DNA of 64,000 nt from JAJFUI01 sp039698035 (GCA_039698035.1 JBDKSW010000011.1:248001-312000), one strand, 5' to 3'. Counted from the stretch's first letter, positions 8,660-17,560 are shown. Notes: a model not told the origin generated them from the sequence alone. Program-made: numbers and translations.

Positions 8660-11600
8660 ATGGCCACGGATGCGAGGACCGACCGTCGAAGGAAATCCGC
8701 CGCTTGCGAAGAGACGCGCGACCGAACCGGGACGCCCAAGACCGGCCGGCGTCGCCGGCTCTGGATCGGCCTGGCCCTGCTGGTGCTCCTGGTCTGGCTG
8801 ACGCCGCCCATCGTGGCACGCACGCCGCTGGTGAATTGGGCGATGAACAAGTATGGCGGTCTGAACGGAACGGCTCAGATTGAATCGCTTTCGCTGAGTT
8901 GGTTTTCGCCCGTGTCGGCCGATGGCATCACGGTGAAGGACAGCCACGGCAAGACGGTCGCTTCGGTGGCCTCGGTGAGCGGCGAGCGTTCGTTGGCGGC
9001 CATCCTGTGCGACTACACGAATCTGGGCCGCTATCATGTTCGCAGCCCGAAGCTTTCGCTGGTCCTGCGAGAGGACGGCAGCAACATCGAGGACCTGTTG
9101 GCGAACTACCTGGCGTCGAGCAAGAAAAAGACGCCATCCAGCGCCCAGACAGCCAACTTTGCGGTCGGTTTGGACGTTGTCGAAGGCGGCATCACGGTGG
9201 TGGACGAGCTGAACGGCCAGAGCTGGCAAGTCGACAAGCTCGCGGCCAGCTTCGATCTGCCGAAGGACGCCGCGGGGCCGATGGCCGTGCAAACGTCGGT
9301 TGCCGTCACGGGCTTCAATCCGCCAGCCAGGCTGACGCTCGCGCTGAAATGGGCGTCTTCGGGCGGCGAAGCGACCCTGCAAATCGATCAGTTTCCGCTG
9401 GCCGTCTTGCGACCCTTGGCCAGCCGACTCGTCTCGCGCGGAACGACCCTCGCGGGACGGCTCTGTTCGGACATTCGCGCCTCGTGGGACGGCAAGGACG
9501 GCAAGAGCGGCGTTCTCGCCCGCGCAAGCCTTGATGGGTTCGCGTTGGCGATGCCCCAACTGCTCGGCACGGACACCGTGCGGCTGGATCGGGCCGAGAC
9601 TGCCGCCCAGGCGTCGTGGCGTGAGAACCGGTTCGACATCGAAAAGGCGACGGTCCAGTGCGACGTGCTGAGCGCCTCGTTGCAAGGCACGATTCCGACG
9701 GGCCAGAAAGAGGGCTTCTCGCTCGCCATGCTCATCCGACAGCGGCACGAGCTGACCGGGCAGCTCGACTTGGCGCGGCTCGCCCGCATGTTGCCCGCCA
9801 CGTTCCACTTGAAACAGAACATGCGGATCGAGTCGGGCCGGGTGGGCGTAACGCTGGCGAGCCAGCCGGCCGTCGGCTCGCAGGGCGTCAAGTGGCACGG
9901 CCAACTGGAGATGACTCCGCTCGTGGCCACGGCCGGTCAGGGACAGATTTCGTGGCCGCAGCCGGTCACGGCCGTCCTGGACGCGCACGACACGCCGCAG
10001 GGAGCCGTCATCGACAACGTTCGCTGCCAGTCCGATTTCCTTGATATTCGCGGAGCCGGCACGCCGGACGACTTCGCGGCCACGCTTGGCCTGAATCTTG
10101 GGCAACTTGCCGATCGTCTCGGGCAATTCCTCGATCTAGACGGCGTACGTCTGGCCGGACAGGGCAGCGGCGCGATCAATTGGCGGCGTGTGCAGCAGCA
10201 GTTTGGCGCTGGCGGTCAGTTCCGACTCGACGGATTTCAATGCCTTTTGAAGGGGAAACCGGCTTGGCGCGAGGATAGCATCACGGCCTCACTGACGGCC
10301 AATGGCCAAACCATTGGCGACAAGACCCACATCGACGCCGCGTCGCTCAGCATTTTGTCAGGCACGGATCGGGTCGGAGCAAATCTGATTTCGCCCGTGA
10401 CCGACGTGCGGAACGGTCCTTGGGCGGTCCACGCAAGCGTCGAGGGGCAATTGCGCAATTGGCCCGCCCGCGTAGGCGTTTGGTTGGCGCCCAACAGCGT
10501 GCGGCGAGCCGAGGGCGCGTACAACCTTCAGATGGATGCCTCTGTCTCGACGGCAGGCTGCACAGTGCGCGAGCTGAAGATCAGCGCAACGCCGCTGGCC
10601 GTCGATTCCGTTTGGGCGACCATCGACGAGCCGCAAGTGGTTGCCACCATGGCGGGCCAATACGACAGCAGCTCGAAGGCCATCGAACTGAAAAGCATTC
10701 AATTCATCTCGAGCACGCTGACCGCGGGCGCCGCCGGTGGAATCGCGTCGAACGGCACACGCAGCGAGGGCAATCTCCGAGGTCAGATCAACTACGACTT
10801 GGCGCGGCTGTGCAACGTGCTGCGGCCCCAGATTGGGTCGGCCGTGCAACTGACCGGTCGCGGATCCTCCGAGGTCTGGTACGGCGGACCGCTGGCGGCG
10901 TCCGATGCCTTGGCGGCCGGCGCCGGCGAGGCGGGCCTGCGATGGGACGCGGCCGATGTCGGCGGCATCGCGCTCGGCCGCGGTGAGTTGAGGGGTGCGA
11001 TGCGGGGCGGCGCCATTCAGATCATGCCGCTCGAGCTGACGATCAACCAAGGGCGGGTGCATCTGTCGCCCCGGATCAAGCTGCGGCCCGACCCCATGGA
11101 ACTGACGCTGCCGGCTGGACCGTTGGCCGAGCGAGTCCAGATCGACCCGGCCATGTGCAAATCGATGCTCAAGTTCGCGGCGCCCGCGGTCGGCGATGTA
11201 TCGTCCGCTCGTGGAACATTCTCGGTATATCTCGATCGCTGCCGCATTCCGTTGAGCGCCCCGAAAAAATGCGACGTTGCCGGACGGCTGCACATCCACA
11301 CAATGGAGATCGCCTCGGGGGCCATGCTCAAGGAGCTGAGCGCCGTGTTGGGCCGCACTGCGCCGGCCAAGCTGAAACAGGAGGCGGACATCAAGTTCCG
11401 CGTCGAAAACGGCCGCGTCTATCACGACAGCATGGAGCTTCAATTCCCCGACCTGACCATCCGCACATCGGGCTGGGTTGGTTTCGACAAGTCGTTGAAC
11501 GTCGTGGCCGAAATGCCCGTGCCGCCCAAATGGCTGGCTGGCAACGCGAACGTATCGCAAGCCCTGCGCAATCAGACGATACGCTTGCCGATCAAGAATA

Positions 11601-11734
11601 CGGTCGATAAGCCACAGATCGACCGTCAGGAAATGCAACGTGCCAACCAGCAGATCATGCGCCAAGCGGCCGGAAGTCTGATTAACGAAGGAATCAACAA
11701 GGGCATCGACCAGTTGTTCAAGCCACGAAAGTAG
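8660..11734 (+). CDS. Large AsmA-like membrane-anchored protein
   Basis: 1024 residues. A basic N-terminal tail (residues 1-33) is followed by one membrane helix (about 34-52, WIGLALLVLLVWL), leaving roughly 970 residues in the periplasm. The rest has repetitive beta-strand character: many ID, IQ and LQGTI-type strands, LARLARM blocks, and a closing IRTSGWVGFDKSLNV segment similar to the C-terminal repeats of AsmA/TamB/YhdP-type proteins that span the periplasm and move lipids. The final 60 residues (RLPIKNTVDKPQIDR onward) also match the AsmA style. Exact family membership cannot be proven by eye. It stands alone on the plus strand; the next gene starts 107 bases later. Confidence 0.6.
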   Translation: MATDARTDRRRKSAACEETRDRTGTPKTGRRRRLWIGLALLVLLVWLTPPIVARTPLVNWAMNKYGGLNGTAQIESLSLSWFSPVSADGITVKDSHGKTVASVASVSGERSLAAILCDYTNLGRYHVRSPKLSLVLREDGSNIEDLLANYLASSKKKTPSSAQTANFAVGLDVVEGGITVVDELNGQSWQVDKLAASFDLPKDAAGPMAVQTSVAVTGFNPPARLTLALKWASSGGEATLQIDQFPLAVLRPLASRLVSRGTTLAGRLCSDIRASWDGKDGKSGVLARASLDGFALAMPQLLGTDTVRLDRAETAAQASWRENRFDIEKATVQCDVLSASLQGTIPTGQKEGFSLAMLIRQRHELTGQLDLARLARMLPATFHLKQNMRIESGRVGVTLASQPAVGSQGVKWHGQLEMTPLVATAGQGQISWPQPVTAVLDAHDTPQGAVIDNVRCQSDFLDIRGAGTPDDFAATLGLNLGQLADRLGQFLDLDGVRLAGQGSGAINWRRVQQQFGAGGQFRLDGFQCLLKGKPAWREDSITASLTANGQTIGDKTHIDAASLSILSGTDRVGANLISPVTDVRNGPWAVHASVEGQLRNWPARVGVWLAPNSVRRAEGAYNLQMDASVSTAGCTVRELKISATPLAVDSVWATIDEPQVVATMAGQYDSSSKAIELKSIQFISSTLTAGAAGGIASNGTRSEGNLRGQINYDLARLCNVLRPQIGSAVQLTGRGSSEVWYGGPLAASDALAAGAGEAGLRWDAADVGGIALGRGELRGAMRGGAIQIMPLELTINQGRVHLSPRIKLRPDPMELTLPAGPLAERVQIDPAMCKSMLKFAAPAVGDVSSARGTFSVYLDRCRIPLSAPKKCDVAGRLHIHTMEIASGAMLKELSAVLGRTAPAKLKQEADIKFRVENGRVYHDSMELQFPDLTIRTSGWVGFDKSLNVVAEMPVPPKWLAGNANVSQALRNQTIRLPIKNTVDKPQIDRQEMQRANQQIMRQAAGSLINEGINKGIDQLFKPRK

Positions 11735-11841
11735 GTAAGATGGTCGAGAGTTGCGAGTCGAGCGACAGGCAACCTCGCGACGGGTCGCATCGGCATGACG
11801 CATTGGTTTGATTGACGCTTGGCACGAACTGCACGATTCTT

Positions 11842-12582
11842 ATGAAGCTGATCCTGCTGGGCACGAGCGGCTACCATCCGAGCGACCGGCGACAGACGCC
11901 GAGCCTGCTGCTGCCGGAGTGCGGCGTGATGCTGGACGCGGGGACGGGGACGTATCGGGCGGCCGACTATCTCAGTCTGCCGGAGTTGGACATCTTTCTG
12001 ACGCACGCTCATCTCGACCACACGATTGGCCTCACCTATCTGCTGAACGTCATGCGGGGGCATCCGTTGCGGCGGATCACGCTGCACGGATTGCCGGAAA
12101 ACCTGAAAGCCGTCCGAGAGCACTTATTCGCCGAGGCCCTGTTCCCGGTGCCGCCGCCGTTCGAGATGCGTCCGCTGGGCGAGGCGACCGAGCTGCCCAA
12201 CGGTGGGCTGCTGACGCATTTTCCCTTGGATCATCGCGGCGGGGCAATGGGCTTTCGTCTGGATTGGCCCGGCCGCTCGATGGCCTATGTCACCGACACG
12301 GTAGCCGATCCGCGGGCGGACTACGTGGCCATGATTCGCGGCGTGGACCTGCTGGTGCACGAGTGCTACTTCTCCGACGACGAGGCCGATTGGGCGCAAA
12401 AAGTGCGTCACAGCCACACGACGCCCGTCGCACGCGTCGCCCAGACGGCCGGCGTGGGCCGGCTCGTGCTGGTCCACATCACACCGCTTTCGGTGGCAGC
12501 GGATCCGATTGGGCTCGACGTGGCCCGCGCTATTTTCCCCAACACACAGTTGGGCGAGGACCGGATGGAGCTGGATTTCTGA
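11842..12582 (+). CDS. Metallo-beta-lactamase-fold hydrolase, ribonuclease Z-like
   Basis: 246 residues from the ATG at 11842, chosen because MKLILLGTSGYHPS is the typical RNase Z-like beginning; an earlier in-frame start adds ten unrelated residues. The zinc motif THAHLDH at 54-60 gives H-x-H-x-D-H. Further ligands are HFPLDHR (about 130), YVTDTV (Asp), HECYF, the exosite-like RHSHTTP and the final VLVHITP histidine. These features match RNase Z and related phosphodiesterases that process tRNA 3' ends or cleave cyclic nucleotides. No tRNA gene is nearby. No clear Shine-Dalgarno sequence was found. Biochemical specificity is uncertain. Confidence 0.8.
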   Translation: MKLILLGTSGYHPSDRRQTPSLLLPECGVMLDAGTGTYRAADYLSLPELDIFLTHAHLDHTIGLTYLLNVMRGHPLRRITLHGLPENLKAVREHLFAEALFPVPPPFEMRPLGEATELPNGGLLTHFPLDHRGGAMGFRLDWPGRSMAYVTDTVADPRADYVAMIRGVDLLVHECYFSDDEADWAQKVRHSHTTPVARVAQTAGVGRLVLVHITPLSVAADPIGLDVARAIFPNTQLGEDRMELDF

Positions 12583-12612
12583 ACGCTCGTCGGGCCGGCG
12601 GATCGGCTAGGC

Positions 12613-14112
12613 TCAATCGTTCTTCGCTTCGGCCCTTCCAGCCTCGACGAACGTCCGATATTGCCGATCGAGCTCGGCGTCGCTCTGGCCAGTCAGCTTG
12701 GCCAGCGTGTCGCGGCCGGCGCGGCCCGAGTAAACGGCTACGAGATAAGCGACCAACGCATCGCGATAGCGACTGCCGCCATCGAACGCGAGGAAATGCG
12801 TGAGGCCGGCCGACTGGCTATAAAGCATGGCGATTCGCGGGTCTTGCTGAAGCTTCTTCATGTCGAACGCGATCAGTTGCTCCAGAGGCACATAGAAGTT
12901 GTCGTGGAGGAGCCGATACCGCGCGGCGCGCATCCGCTCGTCGTCCACACCGCCGAGCACCCAGAAGCCATCCTCCCGACGGAGCGACTCCATGAAGAGC
13001 GCGATGCCCTCGACCACCCAGAAGTTCTCTCGGCGGACGAGGTCGGGCGACACCGCACGCGACTCGTAAAACAACTGGTGCGTGGCTTCGTGGTACACGT
13101 CCCGCTGGCTGGCCCCCTCGCCGGCGAAGAAGTATGCGCACGGCGGATCGTCCCGGTAGACGCCGGTCGTCCGATCGACCTGAGGCATCGTCGGCCGAAG
13201 CTGCCGGGCATACTCCTCGCGGTCGCGGAAGTAGACAATGGCGTGTCGCGGCAGCGCGTTGAGCTTCGATCGCGAGCGGCCCTCGAACATGGCCACAACC
13301 TCGGCGTTGGTGGCGTAGTAGCGGACGAAGAGCTGCTGCCAAATGCGTTGCAGCGATTCGAGTTTGACACCCAGCGCGACGGCCGCCTCGATGCCGAGGT
13401 CCGTACGAATGGCATAATGCTCGGTTTCGACTTTCCAACCGGTGCGAATGTCGGCGTGGCGACGCGCGTCTTCGGCGGCCGATATCCAGCGTCCGTCGCA
13501 AAGCCGCTCGCCTCGTTCGTAGCGTGGCAGGCTAGTTTTCGGAAGCCAACCGAACTGATCGCTCCAAACGAATCCCGATCGCAACTTCCGGGCTTCATAG
13601 GCTGTTCGCCACTGGTCGCCCACCTTCTGGTAGCCGAACAACCGCCGGGCTGGCTCGCAATCGGGATTGGCCTCCAAGGCCCAGCGAGCCAGCTCGATCG
13701 CCACGCTGACGCGACCCTCGTGGGCCGCTCGCCGAGCCAACTCGTAAAGCTTCGCGGCCTGATCTCGCCGCACACGCCAGAGCTGCGAATCCCATTCAGT
13801 GGCCTTTGCCGGAGCATCGGCCGGGAGCGCGGGTGGTCCAACCTGCTCGGGCAGCACCGCGATGAAGAGCTTGTAGCGATCGTTCGGGCCAAGCACACAT
13901 CGCGTTCGTCGCGCCTCGTCGGCCAGTCCGTTGGCCTTGCACCAGTTGGACAGCCGTTCGATATCGGCCGCATATTTGGCCCGTACGTCGGCAACGTCCT
14001 TCCCCAAATCCGCGGCGTTGGCCGATGTCGCGGCGGCGAGCGCAACCGCCGCCAGAATGGCAGCCATCGCGAGCCACACACATCGGACTAGCGTCTCACG
14101 GTAGTTTTGCAT
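12613..14112 (-). CDS. Secreted DUF1570-like protein with HExxH metallopeptidase motif
   Basis: 499 residues from the ATG at 14112; upstream in-frame sequence has no signal peptide and is not conserved-looking. A signal peptide covers residues 1-33 (CVWLAMAAILAAVALAAATS). The middle has a TPR-like helical part (115-165, ARRAAHEGRVSVAIELARWA). Residues 225-480 resemble the DUF1570 family found in planctomycetes: YHEATHQLFYE at 340-350 supplies an H-E-x-x-H zinc motif, and WVVEGIALFMES at 365-376 a downstream glutamate (Glu368), the layout of gluzincin peptidases. Substrate unknown. It converges on the RNase Z-like gene (30-base gap) and diverges from the secreted protein starting at 14385. Confidence 0.7.
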   Translation of the reverse strand: MQNYRETLVRCVWLAMAAILAAVALAAATSANAADLGKDVADVRAKYAADIERLSNWCKANGLADEARRTRCVLGPNDRYKLFIAVLPEQVGPPALPADAPAKATEWDSQLWRVRRDQAAKLYELARRAAHEGRVSVAIELARWALEANPDCEPARRLFGYQKVGDQWRTAYEARKLRSGFVWSDQFGWLPKTSLPRYERGERLCDGRWISAAEDARRHADIRTGWKVETEHYAIRTDLGIEAAVALGVKLESLQRIWQQLFVRYYATNAEVVAMFEGRSRSKLNALPRHAIVYFRDREEYARQLRPTMPQVDRTTGVYRDDPPCAYFFAGEGASQRDVYHEATHQLFYESRAVSPDLVRRENFWVVEGIALFMESLRREDGFWVLGGVDDERMRAARYRLLHDNFYVPLEQLIAFDMKKLQQDPRIAMLYSQSAGLTHFLAFDGGSRYRDALVAYLVAVYSGRAGRDTLAKLTGQSDAELDRQYRTFVEAGRAEAKND

Positions 14113-14131
14113 GGTGTTGTGGTGATGGCCG

Positions 14132-14159
14132 GCTGATCGCTGACTTCTGACCACTGACC
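14132..14159 (+). repeat. Four heptad repeats (consensus xCTGAxC)
   Basis: Four consecutive seven-base units: GCTGATC at 14132, GCTGACT at 14139, TCTGACC at 14146 and ACTGACC at 14153. The last two share the word CTGACC with the minus-strand reading of the tandem heptads between rpsD and rpsK at 55714. They lie in the divergent gap between the DUF1570-like gene and the secreted protein. Confidence 0.7.
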
Positions 14160-14326
14160 GCACTCTGTTGAGCCCAATTTTGCCAATAACCCGTCCCGCG
14201 GCCAACAAACCAGCGCACTCGGCTGGAACGGCCGTGCTCGCGGCAGAACGGGGGATCACAGACGATGTCGGCATTCCTAAGTCTACCACAGACGCGCGAA
14301 AGCGGCTGATTGCCTGGCAGCCGTGC

Positions 14327-14332
14327 TATAAT
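14327..14332 (+). promoter_or_regulatory. Extended -10 promoter element
   Basis: A perfect TATAAT preceded by TG and one base (TGCTATAAT, 14324-14332), the extended -10 arrangement that does not need a strong -35. It lies 52 bases upstream of the ATG at 14385. Confidence 0.55.
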
Positions 14333-14384
14333 TGGCGCATCCGCTGCGATTCCCTCGAACCCGCGTTTCATCAAGGCGTCTCCC

Positions 14385-15413
14385 ATGTCCACCCGTCGAT
14401 GCGTTACCCTGTTTGCGGCTTTGCTTTTGTGCTTTTCGTTCGCCGCGCCCGTTTGGGCCGCCGGGACGGTCCAGTTGGAGCTAATCGGCGACGCTCGCGG
14501 CGCGGCCTTGGCCTTCCAGGACTGGGGCCGATCGCTGGAACGGGCCGGCATCCGAAACGTTCGGCTCGAGACGGCACAAGAGCCGGGGCGGCCGCGACTC
14601 GATGTTCAGGGGACGCCCGAGAGCCCGGTTTACGTCGTGCGCGGGATCGTCGTTTCGCGTGACGAGATTCAGTTGCCGGGCGTTCGCTTCCGACGCGGCG
14701 AGACGGCCCAGCTTGCCCAGTGGCTTGCTGATTTGGCCGCCCACGGGCCGGTCGAAAAGCGGGAGAAAAAGGGCGCCTATGGTCTTTCGGCCGCGGAGCT
14801 GGATCGCATCCGCCAGGACCTGGCAATGTCCGTGGGCTTTCACACACAGGGGATCCTGTTGCGTGACATGCTGCAGAAGACGGCCGATCGACTGAAGCTG
14901 CCGCTGCATTTCGAGGCCGACGCTGTCGGCGATGAGAAGGTCGAGGAGCAACTCGGCACTCTGAGCTGCGGCACGGCCTTGGCGTGCGCCCTGCGACCGG
15001 CCGGCTTCAGTCTCGTGCCGCGTTCGCAGGACGGGCAGTTGAGCTATGCGGTGGTGAAATCGCAAGCCGACGTCGAGGGGTGGCCCGTCGGTTCGCAGCC
15101 GGAACGGTCGGTTTCCGAATTGCTTCCGGCGCTCTATGATTTCCGCAACGTCAACGTGCAAAACGTTTCGGCCGCGACCCTCTTGGAGGCCGTTGGCAAG
15201 GCCTTAAAGACGCCGATCGTGTTCGACCGCCTCGCGCTGACGCGACACGACATCGATCCGGCAAAGGCCAAGGTATCGTATCCGAAGGGCCGCACGACGT
15301 ACAGCGTCGCGTTGCGCCGGATGCTGTTCCAAGCGAGGCTTCAGTTCGAGGTGCGTTGCGACGAGACCGGAACGCCCTTCGTCTGGGTCACTACGCTCAA
15401 GTCGGTGAAGTGA
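14385..15413 (+). CDS. Secreted protein of unknown function
   Basis: 342 residues from the ATG at 14385, which begins a good signal peptide (CVTLFAALLLCFSFAAPVWA, cleavage near residue 25). No domain was recognised. The mature protein has a first half with a beta-rich character and a middle block (LDRIRQDLAMSVGFHTQGILLRDMLQKTADRL) followed by the start of what may be a secretin/STN-like short domain repeated twice: DMLQKTADRLKLPLHFEAD and LEAVGKALKTPIVFDRLAL. The repeat resemblance to STN domains (small periplasmic domains of secretins and TonB receptors) is only an impression. Likely periplasmic. An extended -10 lies upstream. Confidence 0.6.
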   Translation: MSTRRCVTLFAALLLCFSFAAPVWAAGTVQLELIGDARGAALAFQDWGRSLERAGIRNVRLETAQEPGRPRLDVQGTPESPVYVVRGIVVSRDEIQLPGVRFRRGETAQLAQWLADLAAHGPVEKREKKGAYGLSAAELDRIRQDLAMSVGFHTQGILLRDMLQKTADRLKLPLHFEADAVGDEKVEEQLGTLSCGTALACALRPAGFSLVPRSQDGQLSYAVVKSQADVEGWPVGSQPERSVSELLPALYDFRNVNVQNVSAATLLEAVGKALKTPIVFDRLALTRHDIDPAKAKVSYPKGRTTYSVALRRMLFQARLQFEVRCDETGTPFVWVTTLKSVK

Positions 15414-15430
15414 GCGCCGCTGACGGCGTC

Positions 15431-15922
15431 TCAGGGCCGCGGCCTGGCGGCCGTCGACTGGGATGCGGCGCGTCGGTCGGTCCAAGGCAGACTGCTCCAA
15501 ATGCTCTCGGTCAGGCTTTGCCGTGGCGACGGCGTCTGGGCCAGATGTCGGCATGCCAGCCGGGCCAGAAGCCCAGCACGGCGAGGCGAGTCCACGAAGT
15601 GAACGGCGCCCGCCTCGCGCGTCAGCGGTTCGTAAGCCGCATAGGACGAGTCGCAAGCGATGGCCAGTCGCGCCGCCGGAAAGTCGCGTTGCTGCCTCGC
15701 GAGCAGTTGCAAGACGCCCGAGGGCTCGCTATCGATTTCCAGGACAACGAAGGACGCCGGACTTGCCGCCATTTCCTCGAGGCAACCGGCCAAGGTTCGA
15801 GTCTCCCAGACGCGGACGCCGGCGTCGGCCAGTTCGCGCCGCAGGGCGATTGCCCAGCGACCGGTCCGCTCGCAGACGATCAGTCGCGCCGTCGGATTGG
15901 ACTCGATGCCTTCAAAGATCAT
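15431..15922 (-). CDS. Pseudo-receiver protein (response-regulator receiver fold, phosphorylation residues lost)
   Basis: 163 residues. Residues 12-125 follow the receiver pattern of alternating strands and helices: LIVCE, LRRELADAGVRVWET, ASFVVLEID, RLAIACDSS, AGAVHFVDSP, LLARLA. The acidic pocket (normally DD after strand 1) reads CE at 17-18. The phospho-acceptor Asp is replaced by Glu62 (VVLEID). The conserved Lys of the K-P motif is absent (FVDSPRR). A Glu at the phosphorylation site can mimic a permanently phosphorylated state. The C-terminal 40 residues look unstructured. It follows the NtrC-like gene by 45 bases on the same strand and is probably its partner. The receiver assignment is by pattern only. 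Confidence 0.6.
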   Translation of the reverse strand: MIFEGIESNPTARLIVCERTGRWAIALRRELADAGVRVWETRTLAGCLEEMAASPASFVVLEIDSEPSGVLQLLARQQRDFPAARLAIACDSSYAAYEPLTREAGAVHFVDSPRRAGLLARLACRHLAQTPSPRQSLTESIWSSLPWTDRRAASQSTAARPRP

Positions 15923-15967
15923 CCGGGTGTTTCTCGCAGTTCGAGCGATTCGCTTTTGACGCCTCGT

Positions 15968-17341
15968 CTACTCCAACCCCAACAGGATCATGCGGCGATA
16001 CAGCCGAGGACGCGTAACGCCGAGCAACCGCGCGGCTTTGGCCTTGTTGCCCTTGGCGCGGCCCAACGCCCGGCGAATCAGCTCGCGTTCGACGTGGCGG
16101 AGATACTCGTCCAGGACGATGGTTTCCTCGGCGCGGCGCGGGTGGGCCGCCGCCTGAGCGGCCACGTGTAAACGCTCGGGCAGGTCGCCAACGTCGATTT
16201 CGGGGCCGGCCGCCCGACGATGCGATTCGGCCACCACCTCGGCCAGCTCATCCAAATTGTTGGGCCAACCGTAGGCATCGAGCCGATCCATCGCAGCGAC
16301 GGAAAAGCCGCCCACTTGGCGTTGACCGGCCGCGTTGCAGTCTTCGAGGAACAATTGAGCCAGCAGCGGCAAGTCTTCGCGTCGCTCGCAGAGCGGCGGC
16401 AATTCGATCGTAATCGTGCTGAGCAGCACGGCCAGCTCGTCGCAGAACTTGCCTCGCCTTGAAATCGCTCGAAGCGGTTCGGCAGCGGTGGCAATGAGCC
16501 GCCAAGCCGAAACCCGCCTTGCAAGCACGTCGGCCAACTGGACTTGCACGTTGCCTGGCAACTCATCAACGCGGTGGAGGAGGAGTGTGCCCGGCTGGCT
16601 AGCCATTCCGGGGCCGTCGAGCGTGGCCCCGGCCGCCTCGAGCAGGTCGGGGCCAAGCAGCGCGCAATCGAGCCGCATCAGACCGCCTCTTGGCGTGGAA
16701 TCGGACGAGGCGCTGGCCCCGTAGTGAATCGCGGCAGCCAGATGTTGACGTCCGCTGCCGACGGGACCGACCAGCAGCACGCTGGAACGGCTTGCCGCGG
16801 CCAGTTCGACCTGGCGTCGCGCGAGCCGCATTGCGGGCCCTTCGCCAATCAGTCGATCGGCCCGATAGCAGGCCGTGGCTTCCTGGCGGAAACGGCGAAT
16901 GGCGTCGTGGAGGGCCGCACCATCGCCCTCGGGCGTCGCGGCAATCGTGGACCGTTCAGAGGCGTTCATTGCCCAAGAGTCCACGAGTGCGACGATAGCG
17001 ACGACGCGGCCGGCGGCGCACAGGGGCGTAAACAGGACGTTGCGTGAACCGATTGTCCCGGCCGCGTCCGCGACAACGATTGTGCTTGACAACGGCTTGC
17101 CGGAAAGCACGGCGGGCGGGGGGCACAACGAGGCGGCCAGCGCGTCGGGGCCGTCGGCCACGGGCGTTGAAGCGTACACGCATCGGCGGCCCGGCAGGTT
17201 GTCGGCCGCATCGCCGAGCCACTCGCGGCACGCCTGATTGACGAAAATGATCGTCAGATCGCGTTCCAGAATGTAGACTGGCTGCGGGACGGCGTGCAGG
17301 AGTTTGCCCAGCGTCGTGGCGGAAACGCGTGCAGCGGGCAT
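15968..17341 (-). CDS. NtrC-like regulator with PAS domain, decayed AAA+ ATPase and Fis-type HTH
   Basis: 457 residues from the ATG at 17341, which has a GAGGG Shine-Dalgarno sequence. Domains: PAS 10-125 (LLHAVPQPVYILERDLTIIF), AAA+ 165-370, Fis-type helix-turn-helix 412-457 (NKAKAARLLGVTRPRLYRRM). The order matches sigma-54 activators, but every ATPase motif has changed. The Walker A Lys is Arg198 (GPVGSGRQ). The Walker B Asp-Glu are His256-Arg257 (LLLHRVDEL). The GAFTGA sigma-54 contact loop is absent (EAAGATLDGPG). The arginine-finger segment reads FCDELAVLL. The sensor II block reads GWPNNLDEL instead of GWPGNVREL. It probably binds DNA without ATP-driven sigma-54 activation. An inverted repeat in its leader may be its own operator. 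Confidence 0.85.
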   Translation of the reverse strand: MPAARVSATTLGKLLHAVPQPVYILERDLTIIFVNQACREWLGDAADNLPGRRCVYASTPVADGPDALAASLCPPPAVLSGKPLSSTIVVADAAGTIGSRNVLFTPLCAAGRVVAIVALVDSWAMNASERSTIAATPEGDGAALHDAIRRFRQEATACYRADRLIGEGPAMRLARRQVELAAASRSSVLLVGPVGSGRQHLAAAIHYGASASSDSTPRGGLMRLDCALLGPDLLEAAGATLDGPGMASQPGTLLLHRVDELPGNVQVQLADVLARRVSAWRLIATAAEPLRAISRRGKFCDELAVLLSTITIELPPLCERREDLPLLAQLFLEDCNAAGQRQVGGFSVAAMDRLDAYGWPNNLDELAEVVAESHRRAAGPEIDVGDLPERLHVAAQAAAHPRRAEETIVLDEYLRHVERELIRRALGRAKGNKAKAARLLGVTRPRLYRRMILLGLE

Positions 17342-17393
17342 ACCAGGGCCCTCGGGTAGACTTTTTCGCAAGTCGAGCGATAGTTTACTGAGC

Positions 17394-17413
17394 GGTGACA
17401 GGCAGGTGTCACC
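17394..17413. promoter_or_regulatory. Perfect inverted repeat, possible operator in the NtrC-like gene leader
   Basis: Seven-base arms GGTGACA (17394-17400) and TGTCACC (17407-17413) surround a six-base spacer. It lies 52-72 bases upstream of the NtrC-like gene start and just downstream of a candidate minus-strand promoter. The size suits a dimeric Fis-type HTH site; a transcript hairpin is also possible. Confidence 0.5.
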
Positions 17414-17423
17414 CCCGTTTGCG

Positions 17424-17452
17424 ATAATACCATCGTCAGCGGTGCGAAGTAA
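17424..17452 (-). promoter_or_regulatory. Candidate promoter of the NtrC-like gene
   Basis: On the minus strand TTACTT (17452-17447) and TATTAT (17429-17424) are 17 bases apart, with TGG directly before the -10, giving the extended -10 form. Transcription would start near 17417, so the inverted repeat at 17394-17413 would sit at the very start of the transcript. Confidence 0.4.
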
Positions 17453-17560
17453 GTGTTGGGGCAGACAACTTCCATGGGCGACCGTCATTCCAGGCACGGG
17501 GCAGACTGGCTTGGCGGCGCCCCTCTTTTCGTTCGGTTGCGGTTCTCGAGCGCCCACGGG

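Noticed and set aside
15791..15808. GGTTCGAGTC, resembling a tRNA T-loop
   Set aside because: It lies inside a coding gene and no matching acceptor stem, anticodon arm or D-arm was found around it.
17342..17560. A sigma-54 (-24/-12) promoter for the NtrC-like gene
   Set aside because: No TGGCAC-N5-TTGC pattern was seen; an extended -10 promoter fits better.
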